Origin: G963665545 sp963665545 | GTDB taxonomy: Bacteria > Pseudomonadota > Gammaproteobacteria > Xanthomonadales > SZUA-36 | Assembly: GCA_963665545.2 (NCBI GenBank) | Contig: CAXXKZ010000012.1 | Span: 186,001-250,000, forward strand | Direction: 5' to 3' | DNA length: 64,000 nucleotides | In this document: piece by piece, positions 8,268 through 17,078 of the stretch | Layout: each line of letters opens with the position of its first letter | Numbering within the stretch: the stretch's first letter is position 1 | Position numbers and translations under genes: made by a program | The notes under the pieces: model-generated | Told to the model about the DNA's origin: nothing | Database searches by the model: none | The model's input: only the letters and a program-made list of their open reading frames with translations

Positions 8268-9764
8268 TCAAGCAGGTCGGATATTGCTGTTCAGCCGAAA
8301 AAGATTGCCCGGATCGTACTGACCCTTGATCTCTGACAGGCGGGGATAGGCCGGACCGTAGTTGTCGATGGCCGTCCCTTCACCCTCAAAGTTAATATTG
8401 TCATAGTAACCACCGGTAAACGGTTTCAGGTGAGAAAACCATTCGCGGCCCAATGCCATCGCTTCAGCATCCTGTGCCGGGTCCATCCAGCCACCGCCGA
8501 CAGATATCATGCTCTCCGCATTACGATGGGGAAAGGCCGTGTCCAGCTCGCCCACCCGTTTCACCGCGCCACCCGCAGTATGGGTAAAGAACGCAAAGCG
8601 GGGATCGGGCACGAAAACGTCGATCAGAGTGTCGATCAGTTCCTGGGTAAACTCCTTGGCCATTCCATTCTTGGCATATGAACGCACGCCGTGCCCCCAG
8701 GTAGCATCTTCTTGCGTCTGCATGACCATGTAGTCCTGCACCTGCACGCTGTCGTCCATCGGTTTGCCGATTTTGCGCAGCGGCTCGAGTTCTTTCTCGC
8801 CTTGTGCCGGGTCACCGTTATACACCACTTCCATGACCACGGCACTTGGACCGTCCGGCATGGTCAGCATCATCGGCCCGACGTAAAGCTCATCGGACAA
8901 TCCTGCATACCAACCCGCATAGAACTCCAGCACGTCCCGCGCCTGCTCAATTGGCCAGACAATCATGCCCGACAGGATGGATCGGTCGAAGGGGTGAAGT
9001 TGGTATTCAAATTGTGTGACCACACCAAAATTGCCACCGCCCCCGCGAATGGCCCAGAACAGATTGGGCTCCTGCTCGGCGCTGATCTTGCGTACCTGTC
9101 CGTCGGCGGTAACGATTTCGGCGGAACGGAGATTGTCAATGGTCAAGCCGTATTTGCGATTGAGCCGACCGAAACCGCCACCCAGGGTGTATCCGCCCAC
9201 GCCGGTGTGGGATACCACACCTGAGGTGGTCACCAGGCCATGCGCCAGCGAGGCGTTATCGAGTTGCGCCAACAAAGCGCCGCCCGAGGCAAAAGCACGT
9301 TGCTGTTCGGCATCAACGGTGACCTGGTTCATTTGTGCCAAGTCAATCATCAGGGCACCATCGGCCACAGACTTGCCGGGCCAACTGTGCCCGCCACCGC
9401 GTACTGAAACCAGCAGATCAAGTCCGCGGGCAAAATCCACCGCGTGGCAGACATCGGCCGAATTCTGGCAGCGTGCGATCAGCGCGGGGTGCCTGTCGTG
9501 CATGCCGTTCCACACCTTGCGCGCGACATCGTACTCGGGATGCCCTGACATCAACAACGGTCCACTCAACTGTGCGGCAAGCTCGGTAACGGCCGCCTTT
9601 TCAATTTCAATCTCAGCGCCGCCGAGCGAAATCCCGGGAATGCCGGTTTCGGCCTTCGTCACAACTGGCGGCGGCGGGGGTTGTTTGTTGCAGCCGACCA
9701 TAAAGGGATAAGCAGCGGCCAGGCTGGCAGTAATAGTTGATCGGCAAAATTGGCGTCTGTCCAT
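8268..9764 (-). CDS. Exported FAD-linked oxidase, berberine bridge enzyme type
   Basis: 498 residues. The N-terminus MDRRQFCRS resembles a Tat signal and leads to a lipobox (FMVGC, Cys25), so it may be a folded periplasmic lipoprotein. The FAD_binding_4 domain contains RGGGHSWPG, whose His normally carries covalent FAD, and GVGGYTLGGGFG. The C-terminal BBE segment ends YYDNINFEGEG and then YDPGNLFRLN. At the second covalent-attachment position (Cys in berberine bridge enzyme) this protein has His (VVSHTGVGG), so FAD is probably singly linked. The family oxidises sugars, alkaloids or other alcohols/amines with O2; the substrate here is unknown. Confidence 0.88.
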   Translation of the reverse strand: MDRRQFCRSTITASLAAAYPFMVGCNKQPPPPPVVTKAETGIPGISLGGAEIEIEKAAVTELAAQLSGPLLMSGHPEYDVARKVWNGMHDRHPALIARCQNSADVCHAVDFARGLDLLVSVRGGGHSWPGKSVADGALMIDLAQMNQVTVDAEQQRAFASGGALLAQLDNASLAHGLVTTSGVVSHTGVGGYTLGGGFGRLNRKYGLTIDNLRSAEIVTADGQVRKISAEQEPNLFWAIRGGGGNFGVVTQFEYQLHPFDRSILSGMIVWPIEQARDVLEFYAGWYAGLSDELYVGPMMLTMPDGPSAVVMEVVYNGDPAQGEKELEPLRKIGKPMDDSVQVQDYMVMQTQEDATWGHGVRSYAKNGMAKEFTQELIDTLIDVFVPDPRFAFFTHTAGGAVKRVGELDTAFPHRNAESMISVGGGWMDPAQDAEAMALGREWFSHLKPFTGGYYDNINFEGEGTAIDNYGPAYPRLSEIKGQYDPGNLFRLNSNIRPA

Positions 9765-9840
9765 GATTCTCTCTCTTTGGGGATTATTATTACCTACTCA
9801 ACATAGAACATTTCTCACAGAAATGCTTTTCGCAGCATGG

Positions 9841-10042
9841 GAGCCGCAGGCGACCCGCCGCCCCGGTTGGGTAAGTCGAGCAAGGCGAGCGGTACCAGAG
9901 GGGCCAGGCGCCTATTGCATGCCGTCGAGCGCAGGCCCGAGGAGCCGCACGTTTTGCCCGCCGGGCGAAGAGTAAGGTGACGAAGCCGTCGCGCGTGCAG
10001 CCGCCTTCCGCCGAAGGCGGGAGCAGGGAAGCGAGACTCCTT
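9841..10042. repeat. Dispersed intergenic repeat, long copy
   Basis: Second copy of the 250-387 repeat, about 95% identical in the shared parts, with 66 additional bases after GTCGAGCGCA (about 9934-9999). It fills most of the gap between the flavoprotein start and the M14 peptidase stop. It contains GGCGAAGAG and GGCGGGAGCAGGGAAGCGAG and no coding sequence. Confidence 0.85.
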
Positions 10043-10047
10043 CAGCA

Positions 10048-12807
10048 TCAGGGCCGCGGCAGCGCATTCCAGTTGATGATGGCATTCCACACCAGGCGGT
10101 GATCCTCCCGCGTCATGTCCCGATGAATGCCGTTAAAATTGTAGGTCACGATATGGCCCTTGCCGACGGGCCGGTCGAGGATGGCGGGATTTCCCTTCAA
10201 CTCCTCTGCGCCGCGCATACCACCGCTGACGACCATAGCGTCGGTTCCACCCCAGTTCATCACCACGTGGCGGGCATCTACCGGGCCGGTCAGGCAGGAC
10301 GTACAGTACGCCATGGTCAACCAGCGCCGGGGCTGATCGTAGACCGGCAAGTTGGTGCGGAACACCTCGATTTCAGTGTCCTGCCCATAGGCGATTGGAT
10401 GGTCCGGCAAAACGAATGTTGCGCGTATCTCTGCCCCCGGTGTGAACACATTGTGTCCCGTCAATTTCGGTACGCTCCGCACCAGCCCGCCTTCCAGCGC
10501 CAGTGTGGTGCCGGCACCCAGGGTCAGCAACACGCCGCCGTCGATAACGAACCGCTGCAGGGCCGCCAGACCTGCGAAGCCAGGGCCGCCGGTGATGTCA
10601 TCGGAGGCGACCGGCTTGCCCAGGCTGGGGAATTCCGGGCTGCCCCTGAAAGGCATTGGCCCGTCCGTGGCGGGAATGCCATGAATCTGGGCTGCAAGAT
10701 CATCCAGGCGCGAGAAGGGCCCATAGAGCACTACATCAACTTTGTCCTTCAGTCCACCTTCCCGCAGGTCTTCGTCTCGCAAGTAAACATACGGCATAGC
10801 CTGCCGGTTCAGAATCAGCCGAATCCATCCCATCATGTCGGTGTCAGCCCAGGGCACCCACACCCCGATACGGGGCAGCAACGCCTGATGACTGCGAACT
10901 TCTGGTGGCTTGCCAGCCGATTCAAAATCCAGCGCCAATTCCTGGCTGACCACCGGTATGCGTTTCCTGAGGCTGTCCGCTGCTTCGCCTGCAGCCACAG
11001 ATATAATCCACGACCCCGGCGGATAGCTGACCCGACCGGCTGTGAAAGGCGCCTCGGCAATCTCAATGTCGAACTCGGCCAGCCTGAATCGCGTTGCCAG
11101 TAGCGATTCCTGGCCCAAATCCCGCAGCAGGTATACCGGCCCCCTGCCAGATACCTTGCTGTGGGCTCTGGCATCGCTGGTCAACAGGACAGTGGGCGCC
11201 GTTTTGACCGCGGCGTCTTCGATGCCTATCGCGGAGACGTCGAAGCCAATGGTGTAGGCCCAGGAGACGTCATCATAGGGCAATTGATCGCTGTCTTCGG
11301 GGAAGTGTTGTGGCTGCAACACATCAATCGCGAAATTGCGGTAGGGCTGATCCAGCCTGACAATAAAGTCACCGGCCTCGAAATCCCCTTCTTCGAGGGA
11401 GATGGAGCGGCTCAGACGGCCCACTTCAATATGCTGGTCGCGCAGGCGATTGACCATCTGCACCACCCGCAGACGGTCATCCTGACGTGCAGGTATTATG
11501 AAAGCAAAGGGCTTTTGCTCCACGCCCTTGCGCCAGGAATTATGGCCGGTCTTATAGAAATCCCGCAGCATGTCCTTGGCGTGCCTGGCGGTGAAGTCCA
11601 GGATCGACAATGCGCCGGTCTGCTGGTAGTTGACGTTATCGCGCATTGACCACCGAAAGGTGGGCTCCGTCGGCCAGGGGCGATACCACTCGCGCGACAA
11701 GGCGTCGGCGTCCGCGGTACGGGTTACGGTTTCTGCGGTGGCGTTGCCCCAGGTTTCATAACCGCGGCCAATCGCATTGTGATTGATCGCCACGGAATCC
11801 AGGAAAAAGTGGCCGAAGCCTTCACCGAAATTCCAGGTCCATACGCCCGGCATGCCGAACCCATTCATGGTAGTCATCTCGTGGAAGCTCATCTCCAGCC
11901 AGCGCGATGTGACGATCGGATCGAGGTTGGGGTTGTAGGGGCCGGTGCCGTTCCAACTCAGCATCAGGGCGATGGCCTCATGCAGGTCATGCACCACAAT
12001 GGGGTGATAGTCGAAAAACATCCGGTGTACCGCCCGGGTGGCCGCGAAGGCCTTTTGATGCGCGTCACGGTTGATGTCGACGTAGACATAGTGATTCCAG
12101 TACGGCGGACTGATGCGCGGTAGCGCGCCGTAGTCGGTTTTGCCTCTCAGATACTGGTTAAACCAATCCGCCACCTTGGTGCGGCCATCGGGTTCGGATA
12201 CCGGGTTAATCAGCACCAGTAGATTCTCACGTATATTGCGGATCATCGGCAGCTCGGAAACGGCCAGGCGGTAGGCCAGCTCCATGCACATCTCGCCGCT
12301 GCCACTTTCGTCCGCGTGCAAATTGCAGTTGAAGTAATACATCGGTCGACCGCTTTCGATCAGGATTTCTGCCTGTGCCGGTGAGGTGGTGCGCGGGTCG
12401 GCCAGGGCTGCGGTCACTGCCTTGAGGCGCTCAAGGTCTGCAACACCCGACTCATCGCCAATCACGATCAGCACGATTTCGCGCATTTCCTCGGTGATGC
12501 CCAGCGTCTCTACATGTACTCGTGGCGAGTTGGAGGCCAGGATCCGGGCGTATTCCACCACCCGCGATGGGCGCGTCAATTCGCCCGGCGTACCCACCAG
12601 GTAACCGAGAAAATCCGTTGGAGATGGTACGGCAGCGGACTCCGGAACATAGCTGACCCAGGGACTGGCAAACCGGGATTCGGAAGTGAAGGCCGCAATC
12701 GCTTCAATAGAGCCGGCCTCGGCCTTATCCGGTGCCGGATCCAACGCTTCGGCGTAGGCAGAAAAGGCCGCCAGAAGTGATGACAATAAAAGTAGGATTT
12801 TAGTCAT
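10048..12807 (-). CDS. Secreted M14 zinc carboxypeptidase-like protein
   Basis: 919 residues with a signal peptide ending near AYAEA (residue 20). The M14 catalytic domain shows the zinc-ligand motif NLHADESGSGE (His164, Glu167), VYVDINRDAHQ and a third-ligand candidate in VVHDLHEA. A C-terminal half of about 400 residues contains a GATase-like segment (VISVAAGEAADSL onward, FVIDGGVLLTLGAGT, KGHIVTYNFNGI), seen in long M14 relatives of marine bacteria. It should trim C-terminal residues from peptides in the periplasm or outside. The gene overlaps the preceding haem-membrane gene by 8 bases. Confidence 0.88.
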   Translation of the reverse strand: MTKILLLLSSLLAAFSAYAEALDPAPDKAEAGSIEAIAAFTSESRFASPWVSYVPESAAVPSPTDFLGYLVGTPGELTRPSRVVEYARILASNSPRVHVETLGITEEMREIVLIVIGDESGVADLERLKAVTAALADPRTTSPAQAEILIESGRPMYYFNCNLHADESGSGEMCMELAYRLAVSELPMIRNIRENLLVLINPVSEPDGRTKVADWFNQYLRGKTDYGALPRISPPYWNHYVYVDINRDAHQKAFAATRAVHRMFFDYHPIVVHDLHEAIALMLSWNGTGPYNPNLDPIVTSRWLEMSFHEMTTMNGFGMPGVWTWNFGEGFGHFFLDSVAINHNAIGRGYETWGNATAETVTRTADADALSREWYRPWPTEPTFRWSMRDNVNYQQTGALSILDFTARHAKDMLRDFYKTGHNSWRKGVEQKPFAFIIPARQDDRLRVVQMVNRLRDQHIEVGRLSRSISLEEGDFEAGDFIVRLDQPYRNFAIDVLQPQHFPEDSDQLPYDDVSWAYTIGFDVSAIGIEDAAVKTAPTVLLTSDARAHSKVSGRGPVYLLRDLGQESLLATRFRLAEFDIEIAEAPFTAGRVSYPPGSWIISVAAGEAADSLRKRIPVVSQELALDFESAGKPPEVRSHQALLPRIGVWVPWADTDMMGWIRLILNRQAMPYVYLRDEDLREGGLKDKVDVVLYGPFSRLDDLAAQIHGIPATDGPMPFRGSPEFPSLGKPVASDDITGGPGFAGLAALQRFVIDGGVLLTLGAGTTLALEGGLVRSVPKLTGHNVFTPGAEIRATFVLPDHPIAYGQDTEIEVFRTNLPVYDQPRRWLTMAYCTSCLTGPVDARHVVMNWGGTDAMVVSGGMRGAEELKGNPAILDRPVGKGHIVTYNFNGIHRDMTREDHRLVWNAIINWNALPRP

Positions 12808-13420
12808 GAGATCGTTTCATGGATTGCTTCAGGTTTCGTGTTTGGACCAGGGCCGCCAAGCGGATTGCCACAGCCAGAACCATCAAGGCGGCCAAAACAA
12901 AATGAATCGGCAGGACCTCCTCGGACCTGGTCATGGGCAGGAGTGTGTAGGCAAAAATCAGCCCGATCCAGTACAGACCGAAGCGGTGCAAGCGGCGCCA
13001 CCATTTCGGTCCAAGCGCCCGGGCGGGGCCGTCGAAAGAAGTGATCAGCATCAGATACATCAGGCCGTAAGCCAGGCCGCCGCCCGCCAGTGACAAGGCG
13101 TCAATGCCAATACCCAAAACAAAATAGACCGCCCAGATGACAAGCGCCAGGTGAACCGTGTGCACGCCAGAGAAGGCAACGCCCCAGAGCCTGCGCTGGC
13201 GCATCAGGGCGCGGGTCGGGCCGACGGCAAGCAGTTGATTGAGTGGTCGGGCGACGAAGGCAAACAGGTAGAGAACAAGGGCCAGCCAGGCAGTGGAGGT
13301 CAGCACGGTGGACAGTACTGCTTCGCTCGAGCCGTTGGCGCCCAGGTGGAAAAGAACTGGAAGCGCGGTTCCGGCAATGGTCAGGCCCAATACCAGCCAG
13401 TTTTTGTTGCTGCTCTTCAT
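12800..13420 (-). CDS. Ferric reductase-like transmembrane protein
   Basis: 206 residues with about six hydrophobic segments. Histidines sit inside membrane segments in GVHTVHLALVIW and RLHRFGLYWIGL, as in the ferric reductase-like/MsrQ haem b domain. No flavin or NAD domain is attached, so electrons must come from a partner. It is first in a two-gene operon and overlaps the M14 peptidase start by 8 bases, a functionally unexpected pairing. It may be a quinol-linked electron carrier as in MsrPQ, but no MsrP neighbour is present. Confidence 0.75.
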   Translation of the reverse strand: MKSSNKNWLVLGLTIAGTALPVLFHLGANGSSEAVLSTVLTSTAWLALVLYLFAFVARPLNQLLAVGPTRALMRQRRLWGVAFSGVHTVHLALVIWAVYFVLGIGIDALSLAGGGLAYGLMYLMLITSFDGPARALGPKWWRRLHRFGLYWIGLIFAYTLLPMTRSEEVLPIHFVLAALMVLAVAIRLAALVQTRNLKQSMKRSHD

Positions 13421-13490
13421 AGGCCAATAAGACTACAGTCCGAGCTGGCGCACGTCGAGATCGCGAGCCAAAGCGCCGACTCAGCGTACA

Positions 13491-13502
13491 ATGAATATTC
13501 AT
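13491..13502. promoter_or_regulatory. 12-bp palindrome in the divergent promoter region
   Basis: ATGAATATTCAT is a perfect palindrome 35 bases before the dgdA start codon and 70 bases before the ferric-reductase-like gene on the other strand. TACAAT at 13487-13492 could be a -10 box for dgdA overlapping the palindrome, which would suit an operator. No regulator gene is adjacent, so the assignment is tentative. Confidence 0.35.
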
Positions 13503-13536
13503 ACGTTTGGGGCTGCAAGCGATCCCGGGAGCATTC

Positions 13537-14829
13537 ATGAACACGGCGGGTGAAGATACTGCACTTGACCGGGCAAGAGACTGCCTGATCCGCTATGGAC
13601 CGCCCTTTGTACCCTTCGAAATCATCCGCGCCCAGGGTGCCTACATTTATGATGCCTCGGGCCGGGCCATTCTGGACTTCACCTCCGGACAGATGAGCGC
13701 AATTCTCGGCCATAGCCACCCGGATATTGTCGCGGTGGTGCGGGAGCAGATCGGTCGGCTTGACCACCTCTACAGCACCATGCTGTCGGAACCGGTATTG
13801 GGCCTCGCCGAGGCCTTATGTGAGCTCACGCCAGCGGGGCTCGATCGCGTCATGCTGCTTTCCACCGGTGGTGAATCTAACGACGCCGCGATTCGAATGG
13901 CAAAAATGGTGAGCGGCGGGCACGAAGTCGTGGCCTTCAGCCACTCCTGGCACGGCATGACGGGCGCGGCTTCGGCCGCAACCTACGCGGCGGGTCGGGG
14001 TGGTTACGGACCACCGGCTGTCGGGGCGATGGCGATCAACGCGCCCAATGCCTACCGTCCCGCCTTCGACGGCGACTGGCGAGCAGAACTGGCGTATGGC
14101 TTTGACCTGGTCGACCGCCAGTCCAGCGGCGCATTGGCGGCATTCATTGCCGAACCCATCCTCAGCACCGGCGGGGTGCTCGACCTGCCGGAGGGCTACC
14201 TGGCTGTGCTCAGAAAATACTGCAGCGACCGGGGCATGCTGTTGATTCTTGATGAAGCCCAGACCGGCCTGGGGCGAACCGGACGCACCTTCGCCTTCGA
14301 GCGCGACGGTATCGTCCCCGACATCCTGACGCTGTCCAAAACCCTGGGCGCCGGCTTGCCTCTGGCGGCGGTACTGACCAGCGAGGCCATCGAGGCCGAG
14401 TGCCATGAGCGGGGATTTTTGTTTTACACCACACATATTTCCGATCCCCTGCCCGCTGCCGTCGGCCTCAAGGTACTGGAAGTGATCGCGCGCGAGCAAC
14501 TCGTCGAGCGGGCTGCCCGCATGGGCGACCGCCTGGCGGCCGGCCTGCACGACCTGCAGAGCCGCCATGAATGCATCGGCGACGTTCGCGGTCGAGGCTT
14601 GCTCCTGGGCATGGAAATCGTGCTGGACCGGAAGAAGAAGACCCCGGCCCCGGAACTGGGTATTCGCATTACCGAGAAATGCATGGAACTGGGCCTGAGC
14701 ATGAACATCGCCAACCTGCCCGGGCTGGCCAGCGTATTTCGTATCGCGCCACCGCTGACCATCTCCGAGGAGGAACTCGACCAGGGCGTGGCCATTCTGG
14801 ACGAAGCGATTGGCCATGAAACATCATGA
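13537..14829 (+). CDS. dgdA: 2,2-dialkylglycine decarboxylase (PLP, class III aminotransferase fold)
   Basis: 430 residues from ATG 13537; an upstream TTG at 13507 is less likely. The enzyme decarboxylates dialkylglycines such as 2-aminoisobutyrate and transaminates pyruvate. Diagnostic residues match the Burkholderia cepacia enzyme: Gln52 in TSGQMSAILGH, Trp138-His139 in HSWHG, DEAQTGLGRTG, the PLP lysine in LSKTLGAGLPLAAV (Lys268; 272 in the reference, explained by a short deletion near residue 180) and FRIAPPLTI near the end. It acts in the cytoplasm. No LysR-type DgdR regulator lies next to it. Confidence in family is high; exact substrate is inferred. Confidence 0.88.
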   Translation: MNTAGEDTALDRARDCLIRYGPPFVPFEIIRAQGAYIYDASGRAILDFTSGQMSAILGHSHPDIVAVVREQIGRLDHLYSTMLSEPVLGLAEALCELTPAGLDRVMLLSTGGESNDAAIRMAKMVSGGHEVVAFSHSWHGMTGAASAATYAAGRGGYGPPAVGAMAINAPNAYRPAFDGDWRAELAYGFDLVDRQSSGALAAFIAEPILSTGGVLDLPEGYLAVLRKYCSDRGMLLILDEAQTGLGRTGRTFAFERDGIVPDILTLSKTLGAGLPLAAVLTSEAIEAECHERGFLFYTTHISDPLPAAVGLKVLEVIAREQLVERAARMGDRLAAGLHDLQSRHECIGDVRGRGLLLGMEIVLDRKKKTPAPELGIRITEKCMELGLSMNIANLPGLASVFRIAPPLTISEEELDQGVAILDEAIGHETS

Positions 14830-14850
14830 ACCCGCCAGCGCACTAAGCTC

Positions 14851-15471
14851 GTGACAGCCCGCCGATTTCTCTACGCCTTTGTTATTCTCGCTGTACTGCA
14901 TACGGCCTGGCGTTGGGATCGGCGAGCCGTTGAGCACGATCCCGGTGTGCTGGTGCCCGACGCACCTACCCAGGTCAATCTGATTACCGATCCGTTCGTG
15001 TTCGATCAATTTCAAATAATGCCGCGGGCAGAATTTGATTTGTACGCCCGGGTGCTGTCCGCGGAGCGATACCGCTTCGATGCCGGCGCCAGGTTATCAC
15101 CGATCGATCTGGCCCTGGGTTGGGGGCCGATGTCTGATCAGGCCGTGCTGGATCAGGTCCGAATTTCACAAGGCGCACGCTGGTTCACGATGAGCTGGAA
15201 GGCACCGCCGATTCCACCCGTGGAGATGATGCGCCACAGCGCCAATATGCATATGATTCCGGCTGAGGCGTGGGTCGAGGACGCACTGAAAGACGCCCGG
15301 GTGGGTGACATCGTTCAGCTGCGTGGTTTTCTCGTCGATGTCACGGATAACGAGGGCTGGAGTTGGCGTACTTCACTGAGCCGCGATGACACTGGCGGAG
15401 GGTCATGCGAGTTAGTTTTTGTTGAGTATGTCTCCCTGCTGACCGACCCGAAACTTCTGACCAGGAATTGA
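14851..15471 (+). CDS. Membrane-anchored hypothetical protein
   Basis: 206 residues from GTG 14851, 21 bases after dgdA and likely in the same transcript. An N-terminal hydrophobic stretch (FLYAFVILAVLHTAWRW) looks like an uncleaved anchor, putting the rest in the periplasm. The soluble part contains LALGWGPMSDQAVLD, HSANMHMIPAEAWV and GDIVQLRGFLVDV, which reads like a small beta-rich domain. This resembles a widespread uncharacterised proteobacterial family, but I cannot name a function. Confidence 0.7.
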   Translation: MTARRFLYAFVILAVLHTAWRWDRRAVEHDPGVLVPDAPTQVNLITDPFVFDQFQIMPRAEFDLYARVLSAERYRFDAGARLSPIDLALGWGPMSDQAVLDQVRISQGARWFTMSWKAPPIPPVEMMRHSANMHMIPAEAWVEDALKDARVGDIVQLRGFLVDVTDNEGWSWRTSLSRDDTGGGSCELVFVEYVSLLTDPKLLTRN

Positions 15472-15502
15472 CGGGGCACATTTTACGGTTTGTTACCCGC
15501 AC

Positions 15503-16945
15503 TCAGTCGCTGCGCGCGAATGCAAACGGCCCTGGCAAAAAGGTAGTCGCGCGTCCTTCTGCATCCTCACCAAAAAACGCCATGTCGATGTTCAGCGTCT
15601 GCGGATCACCCGCTTCACCCATATCAACGAAGAATCGATCCTCGCCCAAGGACAGCAGGGTGATGGTGACCTCCGGCGCGACTTCACTCATCATGGTCAA
15701 TTTTAACGATCTTTCATCAACTGATTCGACAATAAAGCTGCCGCCCACTCCTTTGTAGGTGCCGGTATAGCGCGCCGGACCATTGATGACAGGGGGGGGC
15801 TGCGGCTTTTCAATCAACGGCACGGAAATACCGAACGCTTCCTGCGTGATTTCCGTATGCAGCACCTTCATAAACCGGCCCAGGGCGCCCGGCGTATTGC
15901 AGACCACGGCGACTACGCCGTTGAGTTCGGGTATCCAGCGCAAATCCGATGTGCCGCTCATGTTGCCACCGGCATGTCCCCACAGCTCCGTGCCATTCCA
16001 ATCAAACTGGTAGGGCCCAAGTCCCCAGGCGACGGCCATGCTGGTGGGAACGGGCGTCGTCGGGGTCGTCATCACCCTGACAGAATCAGGCGACAGCACC
16101 TGCGTGCCGTTCTCGGCATTGCCGTCGTTGAGAAACAGCTTGCCGAAGCGTGCCAGATCATGGGCGCTCATGGCCAGAGTGCTGCCCGCCGGCCCCTGGG
16201 CGCGGGTGATGTGCCAGGGCTTAATGACGCTCACCTCTCCATTCTCGGGATTGACTGCATGACCTGCCGAAACACGCAGGAACATCAGGTCACGCTCGAG
16301 CGTCGCGGCGCTATTCAATTGGGCCGGTTCGAGAATGCGTTCTTTGAGCAGATCATCCCAGGATTTGCCGGCGATGCGTTCGGAGGCATAGCCCGCGATG
16401 CTGGTGCCGGCATTGGAATAGCCAAATCCCGTGGCTGGCTCGAATGCCTGCGGCAGCTCAGCAAGGCTTTCCACGTAGCGCGCCAGGGCATCCTGACCGC
16501 CGCCATGCGCCGTGTAGGGACCATTATCGAGGCCGGATGACATTGAGAACAACCGGCGCATTGTGATTGTGGCGGTTGCAACTTCATCAGCAACAACAAA
16601 TTCCGGCAGGTAGGTCTTGACCGGCAGATCGAGGTCAAGCTGGCCCTGCTCATGCAGGGTCATCGCGATCGCCGCATTGAAAATCTTGGTGGTGGAACCA
16701 ATCTGAATCACGGTATCCAGCGTCAGCGGAATATCCAGTTCTGCGTTGGCCAAACCATGGACAAAATCAAGTTGTTGACCGTCCCTGATCAGTGATAGCT
16801 GAATGCCGACCGCACCGCTGACCTCCACACCCTTGTCAAACAGGGCCTGCAGTCTGGCTTCGTTAAGCACATCCGACTGATCAGCCCAAACGGGCGTAAC
16901 AAGAATAATCAGCACACAGAACAGGTTTCGCTTAAACGATTGCAT
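15503..16945 (-). CDS. Secreted serine hydrolase of the class C beta-lactamase fold
   Basis: 480 residues from ATG 16945, which has GGAGG a few bases upstream; a longer reading to 17050 would place residues before the signal peptide and is rejected. The signal peptide ends at VWAD (about residue 21). Catalytic motifs are SxxK in IGSTTKIF (Ser84, Lys87), YSN in GYSNAG, and HAGG in place of KTG. These mark an esterase/DD-peptidase-like penicillin-binding fold. A C-terminal lipocalin-like domain (about 400-480) is usual in such proteins. It could act on D-amino-acid peptides or esters; true beta-lactamase activity is unlikely from motifs alone. Confidence 0.88.
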   Translation of the reverse strand: MQSFKRNLFCVLIILVTPVWADQSDVLNEARLQALFDKGVEVSGAVGIQLSLIRDGQQLDFVHGLANAELDIPLTLDTVIQIGSTTKIFNAAIAMTLHEQGQLDLDLPVKTYLPEFVVADEVATATITMRRLFSMSSGLDNGPYTAHGGGQDALARYVESLAELPQAFEPATGFGYSNAGTSIAGYASERIAGKSWDDLLKERILEPAQLNSAATLERDLMFLRVSAGHAVNPENGEVSVIKPWHITRAQGPAGSTLAMSAHDLARFGKLFLNDGNAENGTQVLSPDSVRVMTTPTTPVPTSMAVAWGLGPYQFDWNGTELWGHAGGNMSGTSDLRWIPELNGVVAVVCNTPGALGRFMKVLHTEITQEAFGISVPLIEKPQPPPVINGPARYTGTYKGVGGSFIVESVDERSLKLTMMSEVAPEVTITLLSLGEDRFFVDMGEAGDPQTLNIDMAFFGEDAEGRATTFLPGPFAFARSD

Positions 16946-17011
16946 GGTGGAAGGCCTCCAAAATTCGTCTATTAGGGAAATTGCTAGTAACTGGGACGGA
17001 TTAAGTGTCGA

Positions 17012-17070
17012 TATACTCAATGGCAAGACCATGCGCCCTCCGGAGGGCACTCTCGCACCAAATTAAGGAG
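17012..17070 (+). promoter_or_regulatory. Promoter/leader elements of the S9 peptidase operon
   Basis: TATACT at 17012-17017 is a reasonable -10 box, GCCCTCCGGAGGGC at 17035-17048 is a perfect 14-bp palindrome that would fall in the 5' leader or act as an operator, and AAGGAG at 17065-17070 is a good ribosome-binding site for ATG 17079. No clear -35 box is spaced correctly, so regulation is only suggested. Confidence 0.4.
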
Positions 17071-17078
17071 CCCGCTTG

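Noticed and set aside
15503..17050. Serine hydrolase starting at 17050
   Set aside because: That start lies before the signal peptide and inside the divergent promoter region; ATG 16945 has GGAGG and begins directly at the signal peptide.
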